The position numbers and the translations under genes were made by a program. Shown in pieces: positions 1 to 7,660 of a DNA stretch of 11,479 bases. The notes beneath the pieces were generated by a model. The model did not search any database. It was not told where the DNA came from and saw only the letters and a program-made list of their open reading frames with translations. The stretch is from an uncultured Pleurocapsa sp. (GTDB lineage: Bacteria; Cyanobacteriota; Cyanobacteriia; Cyanobacteriales; Xenococcaceae), in contig CAKZYI010000175.1 of the NCBI GenBank assembly GCA_937884735.1, forward strand, positions 1 to 11,479, written 5' to 3'. How positions within the stretch are numbered: position 1 is the stretch's first letter; every line of letters starts with the position of its first letter.

Positions 1-374
1 GGAAAGTGACGAGCAAAAGGGCCAACACAATTTTTATGCTCTAAACCCGAAATAGTTGGCAAAATAATATATTTGACATCTCCATGGCGATCGACCAATT
101 CTTGTACCAGACGAATACACTGTGGGGTAGTAGCAACAGGAGCATAAACTAGCAATCCTCCAGCCTCTAGCTTGATAATGGTCATGCGAATTGGCACAAC
201 TACATAAAAAATGCCTTGAAGCTGATCGAAAGTCCAAATATTGTCTTTCAAGACCTCTTGACGAATAGTACGTCGTTTACTGTAGGGATAAATCGGTACA
301 TTTGCCCAAAATCGCCAATGATAATCATGAGAATCCTTTCTTTTATGATTCAACTCTCTTTTTGCTTGGCTCAC
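1..374 (-). CDS. DUF4336 family protein, 5' part (runs off left edge)
   Basis: This minus-strand frame is open from 392 to the window edge, so the C-terminal part is missing; about 124 residues are visible. The translation contains NIWTFDQLQGIFYVVVPIRM, then KLEAGGLLVYAPVA, then VKYIILPTISGLEHK and a closing GPFARHF. I recognise this series from cyanobacterial DUF4336 proteins, which I recall as having a metallo-beta-lactamase-like fold and no assigned reaction. Upstream of it lies a basic, aromatic stretch (HWRFWANVPIYPYSKRRTIR), also typical of the family. No ATG is available at the 5' end in this frame. GTG at 374 is my choice; TTG at 392 and TTG at 353 (with AGAGAG just before it) are alternatives. 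The 5' end overlaps a degenerate heptamer repeat, which may explain the unusual start. The family call is firm; the start is not. Confidence 0.8.
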   Translation of the reverse strand, partial: MSQAKRELNHKRKDSHDYHWRFWANVPIYPYSKRRTIRQEVLKDNIWTFDQLQGIFYVVVPIRMTIIKLEAGGLLVYAPVATTPQCIRLVQELVDRHGDVKYIILPTISGLEHKNCVGPFARHF

Positions 375-379
375 TACTT

Positions 380-435
380 TATCAAAGATCAATTACCAAA
401 TATCAATTATCAATGATTGGCGATCGATTATCAAT
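380..435. repeat. Degenerate heptamer tandem repeat (consensus TATCAAT)
   Basis: Read in steps of seven from 380, the sequence gives eight units: TATCAAA, GATCAAT, TACCAAA, TATCAAT, TATCAAT, GATTGGC, GATCGAT and TATCAAT. Three are identical and most others differ by one or two bases; GATTGGC is the most diverged. It lies between the start of the DUF4336 gene and the membrane protein gene at 501. Seven-base period repeats (STRR) are a known feature of cyanobacterial genomes. The unit differs from that of the array at 1205-1344. Confidence 0.6.
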
Positions 436-500
436 GTAGTGATTAGTTGTTAACGTGTTATTTGTTAATCTGAGACTTAATTGTCGTTAATTTCAATAAA

Positions 501-1214
501 ATGAAAAGCCACTGGCTAATCTTTTCTGAGTACAGTCCTATTAAACAAGTGCTGTACAAAATACTTTTTATTGATAGTTTACTAGTAGCGTTTGCTATCT
601 CTGGCGCGATCGCTTTGGGCGAGCCTGTCGACCTCCATTTTAGAGAAGAAGGCTTTTTGACCTATGTATCTTGTTTGCAGCTATTGATTGCTACGGCGAT
701 CGCTGGAAAGATATTCAACATAGCCAGAAAATCTCAGAATCATCAAGTAAATAAAAATAAGATTTTTTGGTTAGTTATTAGCTTGGGATTGTTGTTTTTG
801 GTTTTAGATGAAGCCTTGGAAATTCATGAGGAGATTGATTTTTTGCTTCATGATATTTTTAATATTACTCAAACCAACCTCACAGATCTTTTGGACGATC
901 TTATTGTGGGAATGTATATACTTTTGTTCATAATCTATATTTTTTCTCAGTGGAAAACAATTCAACTATTTAAACGATCTTTTACTTTTTTTGTGGCTGG
1001 TTTTATCTTTACAGGAATAATGGTAATCCTTGATATAGCCAGCCACAATAGTTACATTGCATCTTTGTTAACTAGCAATCCGATTCAAGAACAATTTTTT
1101 AAACAGTGGTTGGGAGCATTAGAAGACGCAGCAAAAATTTATGCAGAAGGAATGTTTATTGTTGGGGTGTATAAATGTCGGCAGATAGCCAGATTAACTA
1201 CTGATTACCAGTGA
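501..1214 (+). CDS. Multi-pass membrane protein of unknown function
   Basis: I do not recognise this 237-residue protein as a named family. It has about six hydrophobic segments: roughly residues 20-40, 52-72, 88-104, 133-150, 161-179 and 206-225. Acidic and histidine residues sit at the membrane-facing positions: LDEALEIHEEID at the end of segment 3, LLDDLIVG at the start of segment 4, LDIASH at the end of segment 5 and LEDAAKIYAEG in segment 6. Buried acidic and His residues in this arrangement could form a metal or ion site, as in intramembrane hydrolases such as the CREST superfamily, but that is inference and the CREST motif order is not clearly met. No clear ribosome binding site precedes the ATG. 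The last codons and the TGA stop lie in the heptamer array at 1205-1344. The gene has no functional partner nearby and converges on the helicase. Confidence 0.75.
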   Translation: MKSHWLIFSEYSPIKQVLYKILFIDSLLVAFAISGAIALGEPVDLHFREEGFLTYVSCLQLLIATAIAGKIFNIARKSQNHQVNKNKIFWLVISLGLLFLVLDEALEIHEEIDFLLHDIFNITQTNLTDLLDDLIVGMYILLFIIYIFSQWKTIQLFKRSFTFFVAGFIFTGIMVILDIASHNSYIASLLTSNPIQEQFFKQWLGALEDAAKIYAEGMFIVGVYKCRQIARLTTDYQ

Positions 1215-1344
1215 CTGATTACTAGTGACTGATTACTAGTGACTGATTACTAGTGACTAATGACTAATGACTAATGACTAATGACTGATTACTAGTGACT
1301 AATGACTAATGACTAATGACTAATGACTGTTTACTGTTTACTGA
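1205..1344. repeat. Array of 20 in-phase heptamers (STRR-like)
   Basis: The 140 bases divide exactly into 20 seven-base units with no slip in phase. TTACCAG is followed by three pairs of TGACTGA plus TTACTAG, then four TGACTAA, one more TGACTGA plus TTACTAG pair, four more TGACTAA, and finally TGACTGT, TTACTGT and TTACTGA. There is thus a second-order structure: 14-bp doublets alternate with blocks of four identical heptamers. The array fills the space between two convergent genes and overlaps both, holding the TGA of the membrane protein gene and the TAA of the helicase gene. Heptanucleotide STRR sequences are known in cyanobacteria; their role is unknown. Confidence 0.95.
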
Positions 1345-3695
1345 TAAGCATCCCTCAAATATTTAATTAGTGCAGGTAATACAGGACAGGGTTTTTTCTG
1401 CTGTAGGCTATTGGTGTTGTCTGGACGAAATACACTCCAGCGAAAAGGCCCTAATTGAGCGGCAGACATCCACAGAAGACGTTTTGCTCTGGTCATTGCT
1501 ACATATAGTAAACGGTACTCTTCCGCTTGTTTGAGCTTAACTGCTTCGTCCCAGGCTGCTTTTGGGAGGGGAATAGTAAGAGGGGAATTCCCTAATAAAT
1601 ATTGATGGTGAACGATCGCTCTGATTTGGGCGCGAGCAACTTCTGATAGGGTAAAGTTTCCCAAGAATTGTCCTGCTTTGGGTATCCAAGGTTGTCCTGG
1701 CAAAATGTCGCTGTGAATAAAAGGAATAAATACATAGTCCCAATCAAGCCCTTTGGCTTTATGCATGGTGATGATGGTTATTTGCCCAGGACGAGTATAG
1801 CGATCGCCATTATCTTCTTCCACGCCTTCAAAGTTTTCGGCGGTAACAATCTCTTCTAGAGCGTTAATACTAGCTTTGATTGAACTTTGTCCGATTATTT
1901 GCTGATTTACTCTTTCTGATAGTTTTTGGACAGTAGCCAATTCCGATCCCGTATATCTCAAAGTCATGCCCAAAAAAGGAATCAGTTGATATTGGGGTAA
2001 TTCCATCCGCGCACTAAGCAAATTGCAGCAGTAGCGACGGGCTTCTTCTACCCTAGCTTTATGGGGAGGAGTGAGGGGACTAGGATATAAAAACTGTTCG
2101 GGAGATGTGGCTAGGGCGTTTAAGTCTTGGGTGGGAATGAGGCTTCTTTGCTGTAATACTTCTAGGGCAGCCTTGAGGTTGTCGGGGGAATGGGGGCGGT
2201 CAATAAATTGAAGTAATTTAAGAATTTCGATGGGAATTTGAGAATATCGTTCGCTTTCGCTAATTTCGCAGACTTTGATCCCGTTTTCTTTTTCAAGGTA
2301 AGCTAATTCTTCTGCTAAGAATCTTCCTTGACGATTTTCTCTGATTAAAATTGCGGCATTGCGATCGGGATGTTCTTTAAATAAAGCGATCGCCTGTTCG
2401 GCAATTAATTTGACTGTCTGATATACATCGTCTGGATTGGTGACTACTACACCACTCCCTGCTGGCTGAGGATTGGCATCTGGTTGAGGATCGTCTGGAT
2501 CGACGGTAATTATTCTTTGTTCGCGAAAGGGTAACTGTTCGGGATTATTCTCTGCATTGTTGTTTGACCACTTTTGATTAACCCAATGCACCACAAAATT
2601 GGCAGCATCAATGATTATCTCGCTACTGCGCCCTGCTTGGTTCATGGTTGCCAAACTATTTTTATCCTTGCAAGTCTGACAAAACCATTTAAAGTAAATT
2701 GGATCTGCGGGGGTAAAGGTAGAGTTGATCGCTTGATTGGGATCTCCTACCCTGACTAAATTAGGTGCAGAGTTGCCGTCACTGTTCCCAGCCAAGATAG
2801 AAATTAATTTCTCTTGCAAAGGACTAGAATCTTGGGCTTCGTCTTCAAATACTCCATATACTTGGTTTTGCCAAAGCAATCGCATCGGTGGATATTCTAA
2901 AACTTTTAAAGCTGCCAAAATCATATCGTCATAGTCAATTAAATCTTGCGATCGCATTAACTGCTGATACTCTTTATATAGTCCCGCCGCAATATTCAAA
3001 ATGCCATATTCATCTCTGGCATTTTCGCTTAATTGTTCTAATTCTTCTGGTAGCAATCCCGAACTCTTAGCTTCCCGCACCACCGTATTAGTCAAGTTGG
3101 GTAATACTTCCGTTCGCAATACTGATTGACGGCGCAGCCTTTCGGTTTCTTCCCCATCAAACTGCACTCCTTCTAATAGGGTCTGATATTCTAAGGGATG
3201 TTGGGCAATCCATCTTTCTACAGCACCGCGAATAATACGATGACCCGTATTGGGGACGACTATAGTTACCTTGTCCAAATTCAATCCAGATAATTCTTGG
3301 CGGGAATTGGCAATGTTGAGAGCCAAACCATGTAAGGTATAGACGATAAACCCCCCTGGGGGCAGCTTAAGATCCTTAAGGCGATCGCGAATCTTGGTCT
3401 TAATATTAGCTGCTGCCGAACGAGTATAGGTAACAACAATCAATTGACGACGGCTGTGTAACTGATTGCGGGCGATTGCGATCGCGGCTGCTACAGAGAG
3501 ACTATGAGACTTTCCTGCCCCTGGTACAGCGGAAACTGCCATTTCTCCCCCACTCCAATGTGCCAAACCCTGCTGTCCCCGCCTCAAACTGTTGCGCAAT
3601 AGATGTAGTTGAGATTCTAGCCATTGAGTCTGTTCTTGTTTTTTTAATTCAGCAGCAGTAGATTTATCAATTTGTTGTTTGGAGTTTGACAACAT
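1338..3695 (-). CDS. UvrD/Rep-type superfamily 1 DNA helicase
   Basis: This 785-residue protein is an ATP-dependent DNA helicase of superfamily 1A, the UvrD/Rep/PcrA group, expected to act in the cytoplasm in DNA repair or replication. The motifs appear in order: Walker A VPGAGKS (about 57-63), motif Ia VVTYTRSAAANIKTKI (87-102), Walker B with DEAQD (285-289), motif III VRVGDPNQAI (314-323), motif V ITMHKAKGLDWDYVF (about 642-656) and motif VI EEYRLLYVAMTRAKR (725-739). All key residues look intact. The length is close to UvrD, with a Pro/Asp-rich linker near 399-413 and no nuclease domain. It could be a cyanobacteria-specific paralogue rather than true UvrD, so I give no symbol. It is divergent from the pmbA-type gene across a 158-bp spacer. 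The final residues AYQ and the TAA stop fall in the heptamer array. Confidence 0.95.
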   Translation of the reverse strand: MLSNSKQQIDKSTAAELKKQEQTQWLESQLHLLRNSLRRGQQGLAHWSGGEMAVSAVPGAGKSHSLSVAAAIAIARNQLHSRRQLIVVTYTRSAAANIKTKIRDRLKDLKLPPGGFIVYTLHGLALNIANSRQELSGLNLDKVTIVVPNTGHRIIRGAVERWIAQHPLEYQTLLEGVQFDGEETERLRRQSVLRTEVLPNLTNTVVREAKSSGLLPEELEQLSENARDEYGILNIAAGLYKEYQQLMRSQDLIDYDDMILAALKVLEYPPMRLLWQNQVYGVFEDEAQDSSPLQEKLISILAGNSDGNSAPNLVRVGDPNQAINSTFTPADPIYFKWFCQTCKDKNSLATMNQAGRSSEIIIDAANFVVHWVNQKWSNNNAENNPEQLPFREQRIITVDPDDPQPDANPQPAGSGVVVTNPDDVYQTVKLIAEQAIALFKEHPDRNAAILIRENRQGRFLAEELAYLEKENGIKVCEISESERYSQIPIEILKLLQFIDRPHSPDNLKAALEVLQQRSLIPTQDLNALATSPEQFLYPSPLTPPHKARVEEARRYCCNLLSARMELPQYQLIPFLGMTLRYTGSELATVQKLSERVNQQIIGQSSIKASINALEEIVTAENFEGVEEDNGDRYTRPGQITIITMHKAKGLDWDYVFIPFIHSDILPGQPWIPKAGQFLGNFTLSEVARAQIRAIVHHQYLLGNSPLTIPLPKAAWDEAVKLKQAEEYRLLYVAMTRAKRLLWMSAAQLGPFRWSVFRPDNTNSLQQKKPCPVLPALIKYLRDAYQ

Positions 3696-3747
3696 TTAAT
3701 ATTCCAGAGAAGAGCAATAACTGATTTTAGCAACTATAGTATTTAGG

Positions 3748-3770
3748 TACTTAGATTACTTAGATTACTT
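3748..3770. repeat. Short 9-bp tandem repeat in divergent promoter region
   Basis: TACTTAGAT occurs twice in tandem, followed by a partial third copy (TACTT). It lies in the 158-bp spacer between the divergent helicase and pmbA-type genes, which must hold both promoters. The spacer also has a HIP1 octamer near 3799-3806. I could not assign clear -10 or -35 boxes to either gene. Confidence 0.5.
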
Positions 3771-3853
3771 CGTATTCTGAAAAAACTATACATAGAGCGA
3801 TCGCTTTATTTGGAGTTAGCATCTAAAATATCAACCTTTTTAATCGTAAGATA

Positions 3854-5137
3854 ATGAACCAAGAATTAGAGTCTCTTTTAGAGTTAGCATCCCATCATGG
3901 AGCAAGTCACGCAGAAGTTTATCAGGTAACATCTGAGTCTAAACCCGTATTCTTTGAAGGAAATCGTCTCAAGCAGCTAGAAAGCTCTCAGTCTGTCGGC
4001 ACAGCATTAAGATTGTGGCAAAACGATCGTCCTGGTTTAGCAGTAGCCTATGGCAAAATCAATCCTGAATTGCTAGTAGAAAAAGCGACTGCCCTTGCTA
4101 AACTCAACAATCCTGAAACAATTGAACTAGCACCACCAAGAAAAGCAATTCACGACCTGGGAGGTGCAACGGCTTCTGTAGGCGAATTAGTAAAAATAGG
4201 AGAGGATGGAATCAATCAATTGCGAGCAGAATGTCCTGAATTAATTTGTTCTGCTGAATTGGAATCAGAACAAGAAGCTACTACCTTGATCAATTCTCAG
4301 GGTTTATGTTGCCAGTATCGCGAATCTACCTTGAGCTACTATCTGGGTGTGGAATTGGTACGAGGAGAAGATTTTTTAGGCATTTATGATGGTCAATACA
4401 GTAAAGACAAGCTCAACATCGACTTGGTTATTGAACAAATTATCCAACGTTTAGACTGGGCAAAGCGTAATGTTGCTCCCCCTCAAGGTAACGTTCCTAT
4501 ATTGTTTACTGCCAATGCTGCCACTTTATTATGGAGTACCGTATCTTCTGCCCTCAACGGCAAGCGGATTAAAGAAAAGTCTTCCCCCTGGAGTAATCAG
4601 CAACAACAGCTTGTGATCTCAGAAAAGGTAAGTCTATCTCAGCAACCCAATAAACAACCCTATAATTGTCCTTTTGATGATGAGGGTATGATAACCCAAG
4701 AATTGAGCTTAATTGATGCAGGGGTTTTAAATCAATTTTATTGCGATCGCACTATTGCTAGAGAATTAGATATTCCTCCTACAGGAAACGGTTTTCGCCC
4801 TGGTTTGGATACTTATCCCAATCCTTCTTTGGTGAACCTAATCGTTGGCTCTGGGGAAATAAATTTTTCTGAGTTAATTGCTCAATTAGACAAGGGAATT
4901 ATCGTCGATCAAATATTGGGTGGTGGTGCAGATATTAGCGGCGATTTTTCGGTTAATGTAGACCTAGGCTATCGAGTGGAAAATGGTAAAATTACTGGTC
5001 GAGTCAAGGATACTGCGATCGCAGGTAATGTTTATCAAGTCTTAAAACAGGTAATTGCTTTGGGTAATGATTCTGCTTGGAATGGTTCTTGTTTTACTCC
5101 TTCTTTGATTGTTGATGGAGTTGCCGTAGTTGGTTGA
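3854..5137 (+). CDS. pmbA: TldD/PmbA family protein, PmbA (TldE)-type
   Basis: This 427-residue protein is full length for the family. In bacteria with the E. coli system, PmbA/TldE pairs with the metalloprotease subunit TldD to form a cytoplasmic peptidase that trims modified peptides. The N-terminal half (LELASHHGASHAEVYQ, then EGNRLKQLESSQSVGTALRL) and the C-terminal half (TGNGFRPG near 311, GGGADISGDFSVNVDLGYRVENGKI, then KDTAIAGNVYQVLKQVIALG) are characteristic. The HExxxH zinc motif of TldD is absent, which points to the TldE-type subunit. No tldD gene lies next to it; in cyanobacteria the two are often unlinked. The ATG at 3854 is preceded only by a weak AAGATA. An 11-base segment (GAGTTAGCATC) occurs both upstream at 3813 and inside the gene at 3881. 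Confidence 0.9.
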   Translation: MNQELESLLELASHHGASHAEVYQVTSESKPVFFEGNRLKQLESSQSVGTALRLWQNDRPGLAVAYGKINPELLVEKATALAKLNNPETIELAPPRKAIHDLGGATASVGELVKIGEDGINQLRAECPELICSAELESEQEATTLINSQGLCCQYRESTLSYYLGVELVRGEDFLGIYDGQYSKDKLNIDLVIEQIIQRLDWAKRNVAPPQGNVPILFTANAATLLWSTVSSALNGKRIKEKSSPWSNQQQQLVISEKVSLSQQPNKQPYNCPFDDEGMITQELSLIDAGVLNQFYCDRTIARELDIPPTGNGFRPGLDTYPNPSLVNLIVGSGEINFSELIAQLDKGIIVDQILGGGADISGDFSVNVDLGYRVENGKITGRVKDTAIAGNVYQVLKQVIALGNDSAWNGSCFTPSLIVDGVAVVG

Positions 5138-5360
5138 TAATGTTTTGGCAATTGTTATAATGCGATTGCCATTATTTAGATCGCTCTTCATACAATTCAA
5201 TTAAAACCAAAATAAACTTCTCTATTAATGATGTTTTAAATCGTTCTAGCAATTCATTATACTCGTCAGATTTTTCGCATTATCAAAGTTTATCCTTGCC
5301 CTGAATTCAAAATAAATTAACTATAAACTATAAACCGCTGTGTGGCTATTTGTGTGGCAA
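5138..5360. other. Spacer between convergent genes, with weak hairpin
   Basis: This 223-bp spacer separates the ends of the pmbA-type gene and the porin gene. GGCAAT at 5147-5152 pairs with ATTGCC at 5165-5170 around a 12-nt loop, just after the pmbA-type stop. It lacks a proper T-tract, so it is at best a weak terminator. At the other end an imperfect 12-bp tandem (TGTGTGGCTATT at 5339-5350, TGTGTGGCAATT at 5351-5362) runs into the porin stop codon. I see no open frame of note. Confidence 0.4.
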
Positions 5361-7181
5361 TTAAAAACTAAAAGTAGTTCTGCCTGTACCAATAACTAAA
5401 TCACTAGAATCTTCAATATTACTGTCAGGTTCAGTGATCCAAATTACCCCAGGAGTAATAGCAATATTATCGCTGACTTGATATTGATAAAAAGCCTCAA
5501 GATGGAGAGAGCGATCGCGATCTGTTTCAAGATTATTAATGCTAGAGTTGGTTACAGTAGGCTCACTCCCAACGACAATCCCTGCCATACTACCTTCTTT
5601 CCCCAAATCTGGAAAAGCCAAAGTTGCTGTCCAATTCCAAATATCTTGAGTACCCCGATCTACTTGCTGATTAAGAGTAGAAAGATTACTTACCTTGCTC
5701 AAACCGCCCCAACCACCAATAACAATGCGATCGCTAATTGCCCATGATCCCTCTAAGCCATAGGAGTTACTAATAGTTGGTATTTCTACGCCAAATACTT
5801 CAGTAGTTTTTGACTGGATATTAGCGTTGTTTGTCCCTGTTTGTGTATCGCTTTGATTGTAGCTATGAACATAGGTCGCAGCCAAACTAAGACTATCAAA
5901 AGGCGCGATCTTAATTTGCCCTAAAGCACTATAGTCGCCGTTGAATAAACCGCTACCAGGATTAGATTCATTGGCAGGAGAAGCCAAGTAACCAGCACTA
6001 ATTTCAATTTGTTCTATGGGGCGATGCACTACCCCTACACCTGCATCTCCAGGGGGATTGTAAATAGGATTGCGAGTGCCAAAAGCCGAAATAGATCCCG
6101 ATCCACCGTCTCCATCTAAAACGTTGATTGTGTTGGCAATATCATCGGCATCAACCCCTGTCGCGCCCAAAATTAGGTCGAGATTATCTACTACGCCAAA
6201 ACTGTAGCTCAATTCTTCCAACTCAAAATCATCCGTATCTGTATCGGCAAAAGACAAGTTTCCTTGAAAAGTACCGACTTCTTCGGTGAAACCAGGAAAA
6301 TCGTTATTAGATAATCTTGTAAACAACAAATCGTTGCCGCTAAAGCTAGTTTTGAGATCTAATCTCAATCTACTGCCCAAAATAGTACTGGTTTCATTGT
6401 CTCCAGATAAAACATCTCCTAACCCAATCACAGCTTCTCCCTGTAGCTTGGTGGTTGTGGAGAATTGAATTGCTTCTAAATCCTCTATTCTTGCTTGAGT
6501 ACCGTCTGTTCTTCCCTGTAATATGGCCAAATCTGATTGAAACTCTTGCATTAGTCTCAAAACAGTTTCTACATCGGTTTGAGGCATGCGATCGGAATTA
6601 GTCAAAATAGTTTCGATTTCATTCAAACAGGTATTTAAACCGACCACAAATTCGGCACGAGAAATAGCTTTATTGCCCCGAAATGTGCGATCGGGAAATC
6701 CATCAATGCAACCATAACGATCTATTAGACCCCGCAAAGCTTCATAAGACCAATCTGTTGGTTGAACATCTTCTAGTTGATCGACTCTATCAACCTGAGA
6801 AAAAAACATTCTAGAATTATCAGAATCGAAATTAAAATAATCTAGCAAATCTTCTTGACGATCTATAATTCTTGGTGTAGAGTCGCTCTGCCTATTTATA
6901 TCAGAGTTACCAGATAAATTGATTGCTAAAATTGTGCGATCGTTTTGGGTCTTGATGTCATTATTTAATCTATCTTCACCATCATGTATGGGAGAAATTT
7001 CTGCGATCGCACTTTCTACAGTTTCTCTAACAGTCGCAGCATCAGCAACTCCTGGGCTTGCCAAGCTAGATTCTGGCATTGAAAAATCTTTATTTGTTTC
7101 TGCTTTTACACTAGGTGAAAACAAGCAACACAAACCAAAAAGAGGGGCAATTGGATCTAGCTTTCCCCATAACTTAAGCAT
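5361..7181 (-). CDS. SLH-domain OprB-type (iron uptake) porin
   Basis: This is a 606-residue outer-membrane porin of the cyanobacterial SLH-OprB type, a family linked to uptake of iron and other inorganic ions. Residues 1-27 form a signal peptide (hydrophobic core, then SVKA before ETNKD). A low-complexity acidic region follows. The SLH domain at about 136-190 reads VQPTDWSYEALRGLIDRYG, then GFPDRTFRGNKAISRAEF, and is expected to bind the peptidoglycan layer. A short coiled coil (about 205-237) precedes the OprB-like beta-barrel, and the chain ends in Phe, as many outer-membrane barrels do. An SD-like GAGAGAGGA stands about 10 nt before the ATG, which supports the start. The gene is a single unit: upstream on the same strand is the sodN terminator, and downstream it converges on the pmbA-type gene. 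Confidence 0.95.
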   Translation of the reverse strand: MLKLWGKLDPIAPLFGLCCLFSPSVKAETNKDFSMPESSLASPGVADAATVRETVESAIAEISPIHDGEDRLNNDIKTQNDRTILAINLSGNSDINRQSDSTPRIIDRQEDLLDYFNFDSDNSRMFFSQVDRVDQLEDVQPTDWSYEALRGLIDRYGCIDGFPDRTFRGNKAISRAEFVVGLNTCLNEIETILTNSDRMPQTDVETVLRLMQEFQSDLAILQGRTDGTQARIEDLEAIQFSTTTKLQGEAVIGLGDVLSGDNETSTILGSRLRLDLKTSFSGNDLLFTRLSNNDFPGFTEEVGTFQGNLSFADTDTDDFELEELSYSFGVVDNLDLILGATGVDADDIANTINVLDGDGGSGSISAFGTRNPIYNPPGDAGVGVVHRPIEQIEISAGYLASPANESNPGSGLFNGDYSALGQIKIAPFDSLSLAATYVHSYNQSDTQTGTNNANIQSKTTEVFGVEIPTISNSYGLEGSWAISDRIVIGGWGGLSKVSNLSTLNQQVDRGTQDIWNWTATLAFPDLGKEGSMAGIVVGSEPTVTNSSINNLETDRDRSLHLEAFYQYQVSDNIAITPGVIWITEPDSNIEDSSDLVIGTGRTTFSF

Positions 7182-7470
7182 TATAGATATTCCTCTCTCA
7201 CACCAAAATCATGTTTAACTTCGTTCAAATCCCCCAGTTTTAATACCAAGAAATTCCACAGCAAAACTAAAGCACTAAAATATAACATTAGTGTTTAGCA
7301 CAGCTTCAGTACGAGAATTATCATGAAAGTTTAATCTTTACCCATTTTGGCATTGTTGAAAATCAATTGGGAAAAAAACTCTAAGTTATGAACTGTTATC
7401 AACAAAGTTTAAATTACTAAAGATAAATACGTTGATTAGTGACTTTTTTTAACAATTATTAATTTTAAGC
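7182..7470 (-). promoter_or_regulatory. Long leader/promoter region of the porin gene
   Basis: These 289 bases lie between the sodN terminator and the porin start and must hold the porin promoter. The ribosome binding site is the complement of 7191-7199. A possible extended -10 (TGTTATATT on the minus strand) lies near 7279-7287, without a good -35. On the minus strand ATGATAAT (complement of 7317-7324) matches a half Fur box, but the other half is poor. I see no gene here. Confidence 0.35.
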
Positions 7471-7503
7471 AAAAAAAAGATGAGTCAGTTTTAGCCAACT
7501 CAT
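7471..7503 (-). terminator. Intrinsic terminator downstream of sodN
   Basis: On the minus strand ATGAGT (7503-7498) pairs with ACTCAT (7485-7480). The stem extends inwards by two wobble pairs and one G-C pair around a six-base loop, and is followed by CTTTTTTTT. This is a standard rho-independent form. It lies about 158 nt past the sodN stop, which gives a fairly long 3' untranslated region, and it separates sodN from the porin gene. Confidence 0.8.
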
Positions 7504-7660
7504 TTAAATAAATATTTAATATTCAATATTTTGATTAACCAGTAAACGCAGACACAAATAAACTAGCCATAGGATAATCAGTAAAAGCTAATAAATCAAA
7601 GCTTACTACTTGTTCAATTATATTGATCGAACACGGGTCTTTGTACCAATTGTCTGGTAA

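Noticed and set aside
1205..1344. CRISPR array
   Set aside because: The period is seven bases with no spacers, and no cas genes are present.
1338..3695. Helicase and neighbours as a defence system
   Set aside because: No nuclease, methylase, toxin or other defence-type partner is adjacent, and the protein has no fused nuclease domain; an ordinary repair-type helicase explains it.
6919..7218. Plus-strand open frame opposite the porin signal peptide
   Set aside because: The opposite strand encodes a convincing porin N-terminus with signal peptide and ribosome binding site; the plus-strand frame is a shadow.
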